A stretch of 64,000 nucleotides of DNA from Variovorax sp. JS1663. GTDB taxonomy: Bacteria > Pseudomonadota > Gammaproteobacteria > Burkholderiales > Burkholderiaceae_C. The notes under the pieces are model-generated. The model was not told the DNA's origin. It made no database searches and saw only the letters and a program-made list of their open reading frames with translations. The position numbers and the translations under genes were made by a program. The stretch is from contig NZ_LYMK01000013.1 of NCBI RefSeq assembly GCF_002157355.1, forward strand, positions 62,001 through 126,000, written 5' to 3'. This document shows positions 1 to 8,505 of the stretch, piece by piece (positions within the stretch are counted from its first letter, which is position 1; each line of letters begins with the position of its first letter).

Positions 1-947
1 AGGGAATGATCATCGCCGCGTACGTCATGGGCGCCACTGCCGGCTACAACTACATCCACGGCGAGATCTTCGAGGCCTACGAACGCTTCGAGTCAGCACT
101 CGATGAAGCACGCACCGCCGGCTATCTCGGCCATCGAATCCTCGGCAGCGATTTCAGCTTTCAGCTTCACGCGACGCACGGTTTCGGCGCATACATCTGC
201 GGCGAGGAGACGGCGTTGCTCGAGTCGCTCGAGGGCAAGCGGGGCAATCCTCGTTTCAAGCCTCCGTTTCCGGCGAGCTTCGGCCTCTACGGCAGGCCGA
301 CGACGATCAACAACACCGAGACTTTCGCCGCCGTGCCATGGATCATCCGCAACGGCGCGAGGGCCTACCTGGAAGCCGGCAAGCCCAACAACGGCGGCTC
401 GAAGATCTTCTCGGTCAGCGGCGACGTCGAGTTGCCCGGCAACTACGAGATCCCGCTGGGCACGCCGTTCCCGAAGCTTCTGGAACTCGCAGGCGGGGTT
501 CGCAAGGGCCGCCGCCTCAAGGCCGTGATCCCCGGCGGTGCATCGTCGCCGGTGCTTCCCGCCGCCGCCATGCTGGAACTGACCATGGATTTCGACGCGC
601 TGGCCAAGGCCGGCTCCATGCTCGGCTCCGCCGCGGTGATCGTGATCGATGACAGCCGGAACATGGTCGAGTCGCTGAAGCGCCTCTCCTATTTCTACAT
701 GCACGAATCCTGCGGGCAATGCACGCCCTGCCGCGAGGGTTCGGGCTGGCTCTGGCGCGTGGTGGACCGGATTCACGGCGGCAGAGGCAAGCCTTCCGAC
801 GTGAGCCTTCTCAACTCTGTTGCCGACGGCATCCAGGGCCGCACGATCTGCGCGCTGGGGGATTCCGCCGCGGTGCCCGTCCGCGCCATGATCAAGCACT
901 TCCGGGACGAGTTCGAGGAACTCATTCCGCGCGATCCCCCACGTTAG
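1..947 (+). CDS. nuoF: NADH-quinone oxidoreductase subunit F (5' truncated by window edge)
   Basis: C-terminal three quarters of NuoF, the peripheral-arm subunit of complex I that binds FMN and NADH and passes electrons to cluster N3. The reading frame is open from the window edge, so the true start lies upstream. Visible marks are [17 protein letters not shown] (flavin region), the SLBB part ([18 protein letters not shown]) and the 4Fe-4S motif [12 protein letters not shown] with its fourth cysteine in RTICALGD, all intact. The wording matches betaproteobacterial NuoF closely. The next gene is not nuoG but an efflux gene on the other strand, whose 3' end overlaps this one by 26 bp. It may therefore be a second nuoF copy outside the main nuo operon. 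A related hydrogenase or formate dehydrogenase flavoprotein subunit is the alternative. Confidence 0.9.
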   Translation, partial: GMIIAAYVMGATAGYNYIHGEIFEAYERFESALDEARTAGYLGHRILGSDFSFQLHATHGFGAYICGEETALLESLEGKRGNPRFKPPFPASFGLYGRPTTINNTETFAAVPWIIRNGARAYLEAGKPNNGGSKIFSVSGDVELPGNYEIPLGTPFPKLLELAGGVRKGRRLKAVIPGGASSPVLPAAAMLELTMDFDALAKAGSMLGSAAVIVIDDSRNMVESLKRLSYFYMHESCGQCTPCREGSGWLWRVVDRIHGGRGKPSDVSLLNSVADGIQGRTICALGDSAAVPVRAMIKHFRDEFEELIPRDPPR

Positions 948-2337
948 TGGGCCGTGGCAACCAGCCACCCCCAAGCGCCTTGTAGACCCCCACGAGCGAG
1001 GTGGCGGCTCCCGTTTGAGCCTGGGCAAGCCGGTCGCGCGCGGACAGCATCTCCCGCTCGGCATCGAGCACCGACAGGAAATCGCTCACACCCACGGTGA
1101 AGCGCTCGCGTGCGATCAGCGCGGCGTTCTCCGCGGCGCGCGCGGCGTCATAGAGGTGCTCAGCCTGGCGCTGGCTCCGGGTGTAGGTCGCCAGCGAGCC
1201 TTCGGTCTCCTCGAGGGCGGTGAGCACGGTGCGCTCGTAGACCAGCATCGCGGCGTCGCCACGCGCATCGGCCGCGGCGATCTGGGCGCGGATGCGGCCG
1301 AAGTCCAGCAGGTTCCAGACCATCCGCGCGCCCAGGCTGTAGGCATAGGAGGCACCGTCACCGAGCCTGCCGAGGGTCATTGCGTTCTGCCCGATCGTGC
1401 CGCCGAGGGTGATGCGCGGAAACAGCTCCCCGCGCGCCACGCCGACACGCGCCGCCGCGGCGGCAGCCTGCTGCTCGGCCGCCAGGATGTCGGGCCGGCG
1501 GCGCAGCAGGCTCGCGGGCGAGCCGATGCCGCCGAGGGCCACGCTCTTGAGTCCGGGCAAGGGCTTGGGCGCGCTCAGTTCGGCGTCGAGGGCCGAAGGT
1601 GGCTCGCCGCACAGCCGACTCAGGCGATAGCGTGCGCGGAGCACGGCCGCTTCCAGCGCCGGCACGCTGGCCGCGGTGCTTTGCACCAGGGCGCGCGCGC
1701 GCTCGGCGTCGAAAGCCGTGCCGCGCCCGGCTTCCTGCCGGGCCCCCACCAGCGCCAGCACCGCTCGCTGGGTTTCCAGCGACGCGTAGGCCACCCGCAA
1801 CTGCTCCTGCAACCCGCGCAGCTCGAAATACGTGCGCGCCACCTCGGCGCTCACGCTCAGATGAACGAACTGCAGTCCCGCCTCGGTCGCCAGCATCTCC
1901 GCTCCGGCCGCACGGCTCGCGTCGCCGAGGCGGCCGAACAGGTCGACTTCCCAGTTCACGTCGAAGCCGAAGGAGTAGGTGTGATGCGTTCGAGGGTTCC
2001 CCGCGGCGTCCGCGGCCCGCACGCGCCCCGCGCCAGCTGCCACATCGACGGAGGGAAGCAGTTGCGCATCGGCAAAATTCGCCAGCGCACGCGCCTCGCG
2101 CAGGTTCGCGCTGGCGATGCGGAGGTCCGCGTTGGCCTGGAGGGCGCGCGCAACCAGGGCGTCGAGCTGCGGGTCCCGGAAGCCGCGCCAGAATTCCGCC
2201 GCGGGCTCGACCTGCGCTGTATCGTCCGGCTGGTTGGCAAAGCTCGCAGCCGGCGGCGGCTCATAGAGCTTGTAGCGGGGCGCATTGGAGCAGGCAGCCA
2301 GGAATGAAACTGCCGCCAGCGTGGCCAGGGCTTTCAT
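922..2337 (-). CDS. NodT/OprM-family outer-membrane efflux lipoprotein
   Basis: Outer-membrane channel of a tripartite RND efflux pump, 471 residues. The N-terminus is a lipoprotein signal ending in SFLAAC with the lipidated cysteine at residue 16. Two outer-membrane efflux (TolC-like) repeats follow, with typical wording such as NWEVDLFGR and [12 protein letters not shown]. The start was chosen at the signal peptide; its ATG overlaps the TGA of the RND pump gene by four bases (ATGA), implying translational coupling as last gene of the adaptor-pump-channel operon. The reading frame stays open upstream but has no signal there. The 3' end overlaps the 3' end of nuoF tail to tail. Confidence 0.93.
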   Translation of the reverse strand: MKALATLAAVSFLAACSNAPRYKLYEPPPAASFANQPDDTAQVEPAAEFWRGFRDPQLDALVARALQANADLRIASANLREARALANFADAQLLPSVDVAAGAGRVRAADAAGNPRTHHTYSFGFDVNWEVDLFGRLGDASRAAGAEMLATEAGLQFVHLSVSAEVARTYFELRGLQEQLRVAYASLETQRAVLALVGARQEAGRGTAFDAERARALVQSTAASVPALEAAVLRARYRLSRLCGEPPSALDAELSAPKPLPGLKSVALGGIGSPASLLRRRPDILAAEQQAAAAAARVGVARGELFPRITLGGTIGQNAMTLGRLGDGASYAYSLGARMVWNLLDFGRIRAQIAAADARGDAAMLVYERTVLTALEETEGSLATYTRSQRQAEHLYDAARAAENAALIARERFTVGVSDFLSVLDAEREMLSARDRLAQAQTGAATSLVGVYKALGGGWLPRPTNVGDRAE

Positions 2338-5300
2338 CTCGCACCCCCCGTCTGCTCCGGCGTGGCGTCGTCCACGCCCGGATGGAAGGGATGCGCCGCT
2401 GCATCGATCTGGTGGCGCAGGTCCGCCGCCTCGGCACGCTGCTTCTCGGTGCTCTTGCGCAGCAGCACGTAGAACAGCGGCGTGAGGAAGATGCCGAACA
2501 AGGTCACCCCGACCATGCCGGAGAAGACCGCGACCCCCATGGCGCGGCGCATCTCGCTGCCCGCGCCGCTGCCCAGGATCAGCGGGATCACGCCGGCGCA
2601 AAAGGCGATCGAGGTCATCAGGATCGGCCGCAGGCGCAGCCGGCACGCCTCGATCACCGCCTCGACGATCGGCTTGCCGCGCTCTTCGAGTTCCTTCGCG
2701 AACTCGACGATGAGGATCGCGTTCTTGCAGGCCAGGCCCACCAGCACCACCAGGGCCACCTGGGTGAAAAGGTTCAGGTCGCCCACCTGGCCGAAGGGCG
2801 GCAGATGCGACAGCCACACGCCGAAGAGCGCCGACAGGATGGACATCGGCACGATCAGCACGATCGACAACGGCAGGCTCCAGCTCTCGTACTGGGCCGC
2901 GAGCACCAGCACGACCAGGATCACCGAAAGCAGCAGCACGACGGTGAGCGTCGGCACCTGGATGCCGAGACCCGGCACCGTGACGTCCCGCGTCAGCCGG
3001 TCCTGGTAGGAAAGCTCCGTCCACTCGTAAGTCATGCCGCGCGGCAGGTTCTTCAGCAGGCCCTCGATCTCCCCCTCGGCCTGCCCGCTGGAAAAGCCCG
3101 GCTTGGCTGCGCCATTGATGTCGGCCGACGGGAAGCCGTTGTAGCGCGTTACGCGCGTCGGGCCGAAGGTGGGCTCGACCTGCATCAGCGCGCCCAGCGG
3201 CACCATCTCGCCGCGGCCGTTGCGGGTCTTCAGGTCGAGGATGCTCTGCGCCTGCGTCCGGTAGGGGGTGTCGGCCTGGACGATCACCTGGTAGGTCTTG
3301 CCGAAGCGGTTGAAGTCGTTGACGTAGAGCGAACCGAGGTTGATCTGCAGCGTGTCGTAGATGTCCTGCAGCGCGACGCCCATCTGCTTCGCCTTGGTGC
3401 GATCGACGTTCGCGAAGAGCTGCGGCACATTGATGTCGTAGTTGGAATACGGCGTTCCGATGCTGGAAGCCGCGTCGGCGTAGATGGGTCCCAGCGTATC
3501 GCGCACCGCGTTGAAAAGCGTCTGCTCGCCCTGGCCGCCGCGGTCTTGCACCTGCAGCTTGAAGCCGCCGGCATTCCCCAGGCCGTCGACTGCCGGCGGC
3601 GGCACGACGAACATGCGCGCGCCCTGGATGCTCTCGATCTCGGCATTGACGCGCGCCAGGATGGCGTCCTTCGACAGGTCCCGCGACCGGCGCTCCTCGA
3701 AAGGTGCCAGCAGGTAGAACACTAGCCCTTCGTTGGGCGCCGCAGAAAAGCCTGCGATCGACAGCCCCGGGTAGCTCGTCGCACCGACGATGCCGGGCAC
3801 CTTGAGTGCGATGTCGGTCATGTCCCGAAGGACCGCATCGGTCCGCTCGCGCGTGGCGCCGGCCGGCAGTTGCGCGATGCCGATGAGGTACTGCTTGTCG
3901 GGCGCCGGGACGAAGCCACCCGGGATCCGCGCGAGCAGCACGGCGGTCGCGAGCAGCAGCAGCAGGTAAACGGCCAGGGCCATCGACTTGCGCTTGAGCA
4001 AGCCGGTGACGCCGCGGCTGTAGTCCTCGCTTCTGTGGTGAAAGAACAGGTTGAACCAGCGGAAGAAGCGGCCGAACAGCTTGTCCATGACGCGCATGAC
4101 GGGGTCCTTGGGCGCGTCATGGGGGCGCAGCAGGATGGCCGCGAGCGCCGGAGACAGGGTGAGCGAGTTGATGGCCGAGATCACGGTCGAGATCGCGATC
4201 GTCGCCGCGAACTGCTTGTAGAACTGTCCCGACAGACCCGGCACGAGAGTGAGCGGAATGAACACCGCGCACAGCACCAGGGCGATGGCGACGATGGGGC
4301 CGCTGACCTCCTTCATGGCCCGGACTGCGGCGTCGTGCGGCGTCAGGCCGTCTTCCAGGTTGCGCTCGACGTTCTCCACCACCACGATCGCGTCGTCGAC
4401 CACGATGCCGATGGCCAGGACGAGTCCGAACAGCGTGAGCGTGTTGATCGAATAGCCCAGCGGCAGCAGCACGGCGAAGGTGCCGACGATCGATACCGGC
4501 ACGGCCAGAAGCGGAATGATCGAGGCGCGCCAGGTCTGCAGGAACACGATCACCACCAGCACCACCAGCAGCACCGCCTCGATCAGCGTGTGGACGACCT
4601 TGTCGATGGAGGTCTGGACGAAGCGCGTCGGGTCGTAGACGATGGCGTAGTCGACGCCCTGTGGAAAGCCGGCCTTGAGCCGCTCCATGGTGGCTCGCAC
4701 CTGCTCGGAGATCTCCAGCGCGTTGGAGCCGGGGGCCTGGAAGATCCCGATGGCCGCCGCCTCCTTGTTGTCGATCAGGCTGCCGATCGCGTAGGTGTTG
4801 GAGTTGATCTCGACGCGTCCCACGTCCCGGATACGGATCAGGGCGCCGGTCGCGGGTTCGGTACGCACGATGATGTCGGCGAACTCCTCTTCGCGCACCA
4901 GACGACCGCGGGTGTTGACCGCGAGCTGGAAATCCGTGCCCCTGGGCGAAGGCGGCGCGCCGACGACGCCGGCCGCCACCTGGACGTTCTGCTCGCGAAT
5001 GGCCGCAACCACGTCGCCTGCCGTCAGGTTGCTGCCGGCGAGCTTCTGCGGGTCCAGCCAGATGCGCATGGCATAGTCGCCGCCGCCGAAAAAGCTCACC
5101 GAGCCCATGCCAGGAATGCGCAGCAGCTCGTCGCGCACCTGCTGGTGGGCGTAGTTGCGCAGGTAGAGCGTGTCGTGCGTGTTGCCCGGGCTGACCATGT
5201 GCACCACCATGGTCAGGTTGGGCGATTGCTTCTCGGTGATCACGCCGATCTGGCGCACGATCTCGGGCAGCCGGGGCAGGGCCCGATTGATGCGGTTCTG

Positions 5301-5627
5301 CACCGCGGTCTCGGCCTGCTCGGGGCTGGTGCCGATGCGGAAAGTCACCGTCAGGGTCAGGGAGCCGTCGGCCGTGGCCTGGCTTTCGTAGTACAGCATG
5401 TCGTCCACGCCGTTGATCTGCTCCTCCAGCGGCGTGGCGACGGTCTCCGAGACGACGCGCGGGTTGGCACCGGGGAACTGGGCGCGCACGACGATCTGCG
5501 GCGGCGTCACGTCCGGGTATTCCGAGATCGGCAGCTGGAAGATCGACAGCAGGCCGACCAGGAAGATGAAGATCGACAGCACCGCTGCGAAGCGCGGGCG
5601 CTCGATGAAGAAGCGTGAAATGTCCAT
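2334..5627 (-). CDS. RND multidrug efflux pump, HAE1 family (OqxB/MexF-like)
   Basis: Inner-membrane proton/drug antiporter, 1097 residues, the normal length for AcrB relatives. It starts MDISRFFIERPRFAAVL, has the proton-relay pair in GIVVDDAIVVVENVE in the fourth membrane helix, and a second half beginning near residue 550 that mirrors the first (two sets of membrane helices, two periplasmic loops). Wording is nearest to the OqxB/MexF branch, known for exporting chloramphenicol, quinolones and related aromatics, but the substrate here is inference. It lies 10 bp after the adaptor gene and overlaps the channel gene. The C-terminal tail after the last helix is long and charged. Confidence 0.95.
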   Translation of the reverse strand: MDISRFFIERPRFAAVLSIFIFLVGLLSIFQLPISEYPDVTPPQIVVRAQFPGANPRVVSETVATPLEEQINGVDDMLYYESQATADGSLTLTVTFRIGTSPEQAETAVQNRINRALPRLPEIVRQIGVITEKQSPNLTMVVHMVSPGNTHDTLYLRNYAHQQVRDELLRIPGMGSVSFFGGGDYAMRIWLDPQKLAGSNLTAGDVVAAIREQNVQVAAGVVGAPPSPRGTDFQLAVNTRGRLVREEEFADIIVRTEPATGALIRIRDVGRVEINSNTYAIGSLIDNKEAAAIGIFQAPGSNALEISEQVRATMERLKAGFPQGVDYAIVYDPTRFVQTSIDKVVHTLIEAVLLVVLVVIVFLQTWRASIIPLLAVPVSIVGTFAVLLPLGYSINTLTLFGLVLAIGIVVDDAIVVVENVERNLEDGLTPHDAAVRAMKEVSGPIVAIALVLCAVFIPLTLVPGLSGQFYKQFAATIAISTVISAINSLTLSPALAAILLRPHDAPKDPVMRVMDKLFGRFFRWFNLFFHHRSEDYSRGVTGLLKRKSMALAVYLLLLLATAVLLARIPGGFVPAPDKQYLIGIAQLPAGATRERTDAVLRDMTDIALKVPGIVGATSYPGLSIAGFSAAPNEGLVFYLLAPFEERRSRDLSKDAILARVNAEIESIQGARMFVVPPPAVDGLGNAGGFKLQVQDRGGQGEQTLFNAVRDTLGPIYADAASSIGTPYSNYDINVPQLFANVDRTKAKQMGVALQDIYDTLQINLGSLYVNDFNRFGKTYQVIVQADTPYRTQAQSILDLKTRNGRGEMVPLGALMQVEPTFGPTRVTRYNGFPSADINGAAKPGFSSGQAEGEIEGLLKNLPRGMTYEWTELSYQDRLTRDVTVPGLGIQVPTLTVVLLLSVILVVLVLAAQYESWSLPLSIVLIVPMSILSALFGVWLSHLPPFGQVGDLNLFTQVALVVLVGLACKNAILIVEFAKELEERGKPIVEAVIEACRLRLRPILMTSIAFCAGVIPLILGSGAGSEMRRAMGVAVFSGMVGVTLFGIFLTPLFYVLLRKSTEKQRAEAADLRHQIDAAAHPFHPGVDDATPEQTGGAR

Positions 5628-5637
5628 TATGTGCGCC

Positions 5638-6852
5638 TCACTTCTGCGCCACGGCGGAGCCGGCGCCTCGCGTCACGGGAGCACGCGCGGGCAAGGGCAT
5701 GCCCTTGTCGTCGACGGCGAGCACCTGCGGCGTCACCGGCGCGCCGGGAAAGGCGCGCAGCAGCCCATCCACGACCACCCGCTCACCGGGCTTGACGCCC
5801 TCGACCACGCGCATGCCCTCGATCAGCGCGCCGGTCTTGACCTCGCGCGCCTGCACGATGTTGTCCGGACCGACGACGAGCACCATCTTGCGCGTCTGGT
5901 CCGTCGTGATGGCGCGCTCGGCCACCAGCGTGGCCTGATAGCTGCCGCTGCCGATCAGCTTGACCCGCGCGAACAGACCCGGCGTGAACTGCCCTTGACG
6001 GTTGTCGAACACGGCGCGCCCACGCATCGATGCCGTGGCCGGGTTCAGCCGGTTGTCGACGAAGTCCAGGTGTCCTCGGTGCGGGAAGCCCTCCTCGTTG
6101 GCAAGCCCCATCATCATCGGGTTGGGCTCGTCGCGACCCGACGGCCGGGTCCCGTCGCGTGCCGCTTTCACGTACTTGAGGTAGGTCGCCTCGCTGGCGT
6201 CGAAGTAGGCATACACCTTGTCGCTCGACACCAGCGTCGTGAGCACCGGATCGCCCACGCTGACCAGGTTGCCCGGCGTGATGTTGGCACGCGAGGTGCG
6301 GCCCGACACCGGTGCCGTGATGCGGGTGAATTCGAGGTTCAGCCGGGCCTGGGTCAGCGCCGCCTCGGCGGCCTGGATGCCGGACTGCGCGTTGCGCGCC
6401 GCGGCGCGCAACTGATCGACCTCCTGCTGGCTCACGCCCTGGATCGCTACCAGCCGCTCCGCGCGCGCCAGCTCGCTCCTGCTCAGCTCGGCCTGGGTGC
6501 GCGCGGTCACCAGCTGCGCCTCGAGGCGCGCCACCTCGGCGGCGAACGGGCGCGGGTCGATGGTGAACAGAAGCTCGCCCTTCTTGACGAGCTGGCCTTC
6601 ACGAAAGTGCACCGCCTGCAGAGAACCTGCCACCCGCGCGCGCAGTTCGACAGTGTCCGGCGCCTCCAGGCGCGCCGTGAACTCATCGAACTCCTGCACG
6701 ACACCCTGGAAGGCAGGCGCTACCGAAACCTGGGGTGGAGCGCCCGCCTTCGGCGGCGCCTCCTGGCGGCAGCCCGCGCAAAAGCAGGCAGCGCACAGCA
6801 AGGCCAGAACTGCGTTCATCGGATGCCGGCGAAGAAATGACCAAGGGGTCAT
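5638..6852 (-). CDS. RND efflux periplasmic adaptor (membrane fusion lipoprotein)
   Basis: Adaptor that links the RND pump to the outer-membrane channel, 404 residues. The start at 6852 is supported by an AGGAG six bases upstream and by the lipoprotein signal that follows, ending FCAGC with the cysteine at residue 28. Then come the biotinyl-lipoyl half motifs (RARVAGSLQAVHFREGQLVKKG and TRITAPVSGRTSRANITPGNLV), an alpha-helical hairpin between them, and the beta-barrel and membrane-proximal domains. First gene of the operon. No TetR, LysR or MarR regulator sits next to it, unlike many such operons, so control must come from elsewhere or from sites in the upstream 478-bp gap. Confidence 0.93.
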   Translation of the reverse strand: MTPWSFLRRHPMNAVLALLCAACFCAGCRQEAPPKAGAPPQVSVAPAFQGVVQEFDEFTARLEAPDTVELRARVAGSLQAVHFREGQLVKKGELLFTIDPRPFAAEVARLEAQLVTARTQAELSRSELARAERLVAIQGVSQQEVDQLRAAARNAQSGIQAAEAALTQARLNLEFTRITAPVSGRTSRANITPGNLVSVGDPVLTTLVSSDKVYAYFDASEATYLKYVKAARDGTRPSGRDEPNPMMMGLANEEGFPHRGHLDFVDNRLNPATASMRGRAVFDNRQGQFTPGLFARVKLIGSGSYQATLVAERAITTDQTRKMVLVVGPDNIVQAREVKTGALIEGMRVVEGVKPGERVVVDGLLRAFPGAPVTPQVLAVDDKGMPLPARAPVTRGAGSAVAQK

Positions 6853-7330
6853 GGCATGCTCCTGTGGAAAGGGCCATCTTCGACCGGCAAATGGCGAACG
6901 ACATCGGCCAGAGGTTGACTCGGAAGTCGATCCGAGGGGTGAAGCAGAAGTCGACGCCGCGGGAGCCGAGTGCGCCTCGGCTCCGGAACGCACGGCGAGG
7001 CCGGTCGCATGCCTCCCATGCTGGAACGCGGAGAGACCAGGCCAGCCTCACCGCCAAGCTGCTCCGCGCTCCGCTTCAGCCAAGGTCGTACTGCGCGGTC
7101 GTACTACCGTGCAATTGCTGCGACGCGAGTCCTCTGCTGTGATTGGCACCGAGCGTGCCACGCTGTCCAAGGCACCCACAACCCAGGAGCCACCCATGAG
7201 CGCCATCCGCGAACCCGGAGAAACCGCACCTGCTGCGCCCCAACTGCAGCGTATCGACGCGAAGCTCGACGTCGCCACCATCGCCGCATCAAGCGCCGAG
7301 TACGCCAAGCCCTTCTGCGAAGACCTCGGC
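6853..7330. other. Intergenic region upstream of the efflux operon and the exported repeat protein
   Basis: This divergent gap should hold the promoters of both neighbours. No clear -35/-10 pair could be picked with confidence. A 9-bp direct repeat lies at 7084-7105. From 7196 an open frame with its own good ribosome site (CCAGGAG, ATG at 7196) runs into the downstream gene in frame; whether this stretch is translated is uncertain. Confidence 0.5.
7084..7105. repeat. 9-bp direct repeat, candidate regulator site
   Basis: GGTCGTACT occurs at 7084-7092 and again at 7097-7105, a period of 13 bp, inside the divergent gap between the efflux operon and the exported repeat protein gene. Placement suggests an operator, but the regulator is unknown and chance is not excluded. 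Confidence 0.35.
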
Positions 7331-7729
7331 ATGAGGCTCTCTCGAATCATGATCCCTGTCGCTTCTCTCTGCCTCCTGTGGGCGGTGAACGCCCGCGCCG
7401 AGCACTACCACGGCGTGCTGCAGTTCCAATCGGGTGCGAATCGTGCCGACGTGCACGCCCAGGCACTTGCAGCCTCTCATCTGCCTGATGCTTTCCGCGA
7501 GGGGGCCAGCGCGGGTGTAGCGCCGGCGGCAGGCGGCCAGATCGAAAAGTCCGAGGTGCGCGCGCAAGCACTGGCCGCCGCGCGCGTGGGCAACCCATTC
7601 GGCGACAGCGCCGGTGCGGGCGTGGCCAGCACATCGATCGGTACGGTCGATCGTCAGGCCGTTCGCGCAGAAGCGCGCGCCACGGCGGCGCGCGGCGTGA
7701 ACAAGGCGATCCCGTCACTGGGACCCTGA
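7331..7729 (+). CDS. Small exported protein with RA-V-A-A repeats (DUF4148-like)
   Basis: A 132-residue protein starting with a clear Sec signal (MRLSRIMIPVASLCLLW, cleavage likely after NARA). The mature part holds three imperfect copies of a short helical unit: RADVHAQALAA, SEVRAQALAAARVGNPF and AVRAEARATAARG, separated by glycine/alanine-rich linkers. Such R-x-V-x-A-E repeats occur in many short exported Burkholderiales proteins of unknown role. An alternative ATG at 7196 in the same frame has a better Shine-Dalgarno (AGGAG) but would put 45 residues before the signal peptide, so the signal start was preferred; only weak GAAGA precedes it. Divergent from the efflux operon. Function unknown. 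Confidence 0.6.
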   Translation: MRLSRIMIPVASLCLLWAVNARAEHYHGVLQFQSGANRADVHAQALAASHLPDAFREGASAGVAPAAGGQIEKSEVRAQALAAARVGNPFGDSAGAGVASTSIGTVDRQAVRAEARATAARGVNKAIPSLGP

Positions 7730-7854
7730 ACGGCACACGCCGTGCCCGGCCCCATGCCTGCCCGCGCGAGCTCCGAGATCAGCGGCCGACGACGACGGCC
7801 CCCCAACCGATACCGCCCGATCACGCTACTGTCCGGCTCCACCCCCAGGCGATT

Positions 7855-8117
7855 GCGACACGCTCCACGGGCAGTTGGTGTCCAGCGCGAGTCAGACCGG
7901 ATCGCCGCACGCCCCCCGCGCCGCGCGGACGGCATCCAGGCGGATCTCGTGCAGCTTGATGTGCCTGAAGCCCTGCGCCAAGGCGCGCTCGACGGCCTGG
8001 GCCCACCAGCGCCGGCTCCGAGTAGCGCGGCAGGCTCGCGGTGGGGGCCGCGCCCATGTCGAAGGGCTCGCGGATGAGATGGATCTCGATTCGCTCGACC
8101 CGGCGCCTGTCGCTCAC
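7855..8117 (-). pseudogene. Remnant of a mandelate racemase/muconate lactonizing enzyme gene
   Basis: Decayed enolase-superfamily gene. Reading the minus strand, an N-terminal-like piece (VERIEIHLIREPFDMG, from 8117) is followed, after a jump in frame near 8015, by WWAQAVERALAQGFRHIKLH and LDAVRAAR, then a TGA, then in another phase LALDTNCPW near 7860. The last two pieces match the region around the first metal-binding aspartate of MR/MLE enzymes. Hence at least two frame changes, a stop, and large internal and C-terminal losses. The substrate of the ancestor cannot be told. Confidence 0.6.
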
Positions 8118-8505
8118 CGATGCGGGCGAGACCTTCTATGCGCGCTGCGCGGCGGATCGACGGGCCGCAGGGCACGGCCGAGGTCCATGTGGCGGGCCGC
8201 TTCGCGCCAACACGGTGAAAGCCCAGCTCGAGGCCGCGCTGGCCCACCTGGGTGTCGCGCTATTGCCTGTTCCCCTGGCAGCGCAGCACATCCGGACCGG
8301 CGAACTGACCGAGGTGCTGCCGGGGCACGGCGTGGAGGGCATCGGCCCCTACCTCGTCTACGCGAGCCGCCGGCAGATGCCGCGCGCGGTGAGGGCCTTC
8401 ATCGACTTCGCGATGACGGCGATGGCCGCACAGCTGGAAGAGCGCTCCGCCCTTGCGCTTCGCGACGATGCGGCGCCGAGCGGCGCCGGCCGTCTCACGG
8501 CGTGA
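8098..8505 (+). pseudogene. Remnant of a LysR-type regulator gene
   Basis: Pieces of a LysR regulator without a full domain. TRRLSLTDAGETFYARC (end of the DNA-binding helix-turn-helix) begins at about 8098; it is followed directly, after a frame change, by PQGTAEVHVAGRFAP and, in the first frame again, by VKAQLEAALAHLGVALLP and YLVYASRRQMPRAVRAFIDF, which are the C-terminal part of the effector domain. About 150 central residues and most of the HTH are missing. The start of this remnant is fused to the start of the MR/MLE remnant on the other strand, so a deletion removed the space between a divergent regulator/enzyme pair. The end overlaps the 3' end of the M81 gene by 11 bp. Confidence 0.7.
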
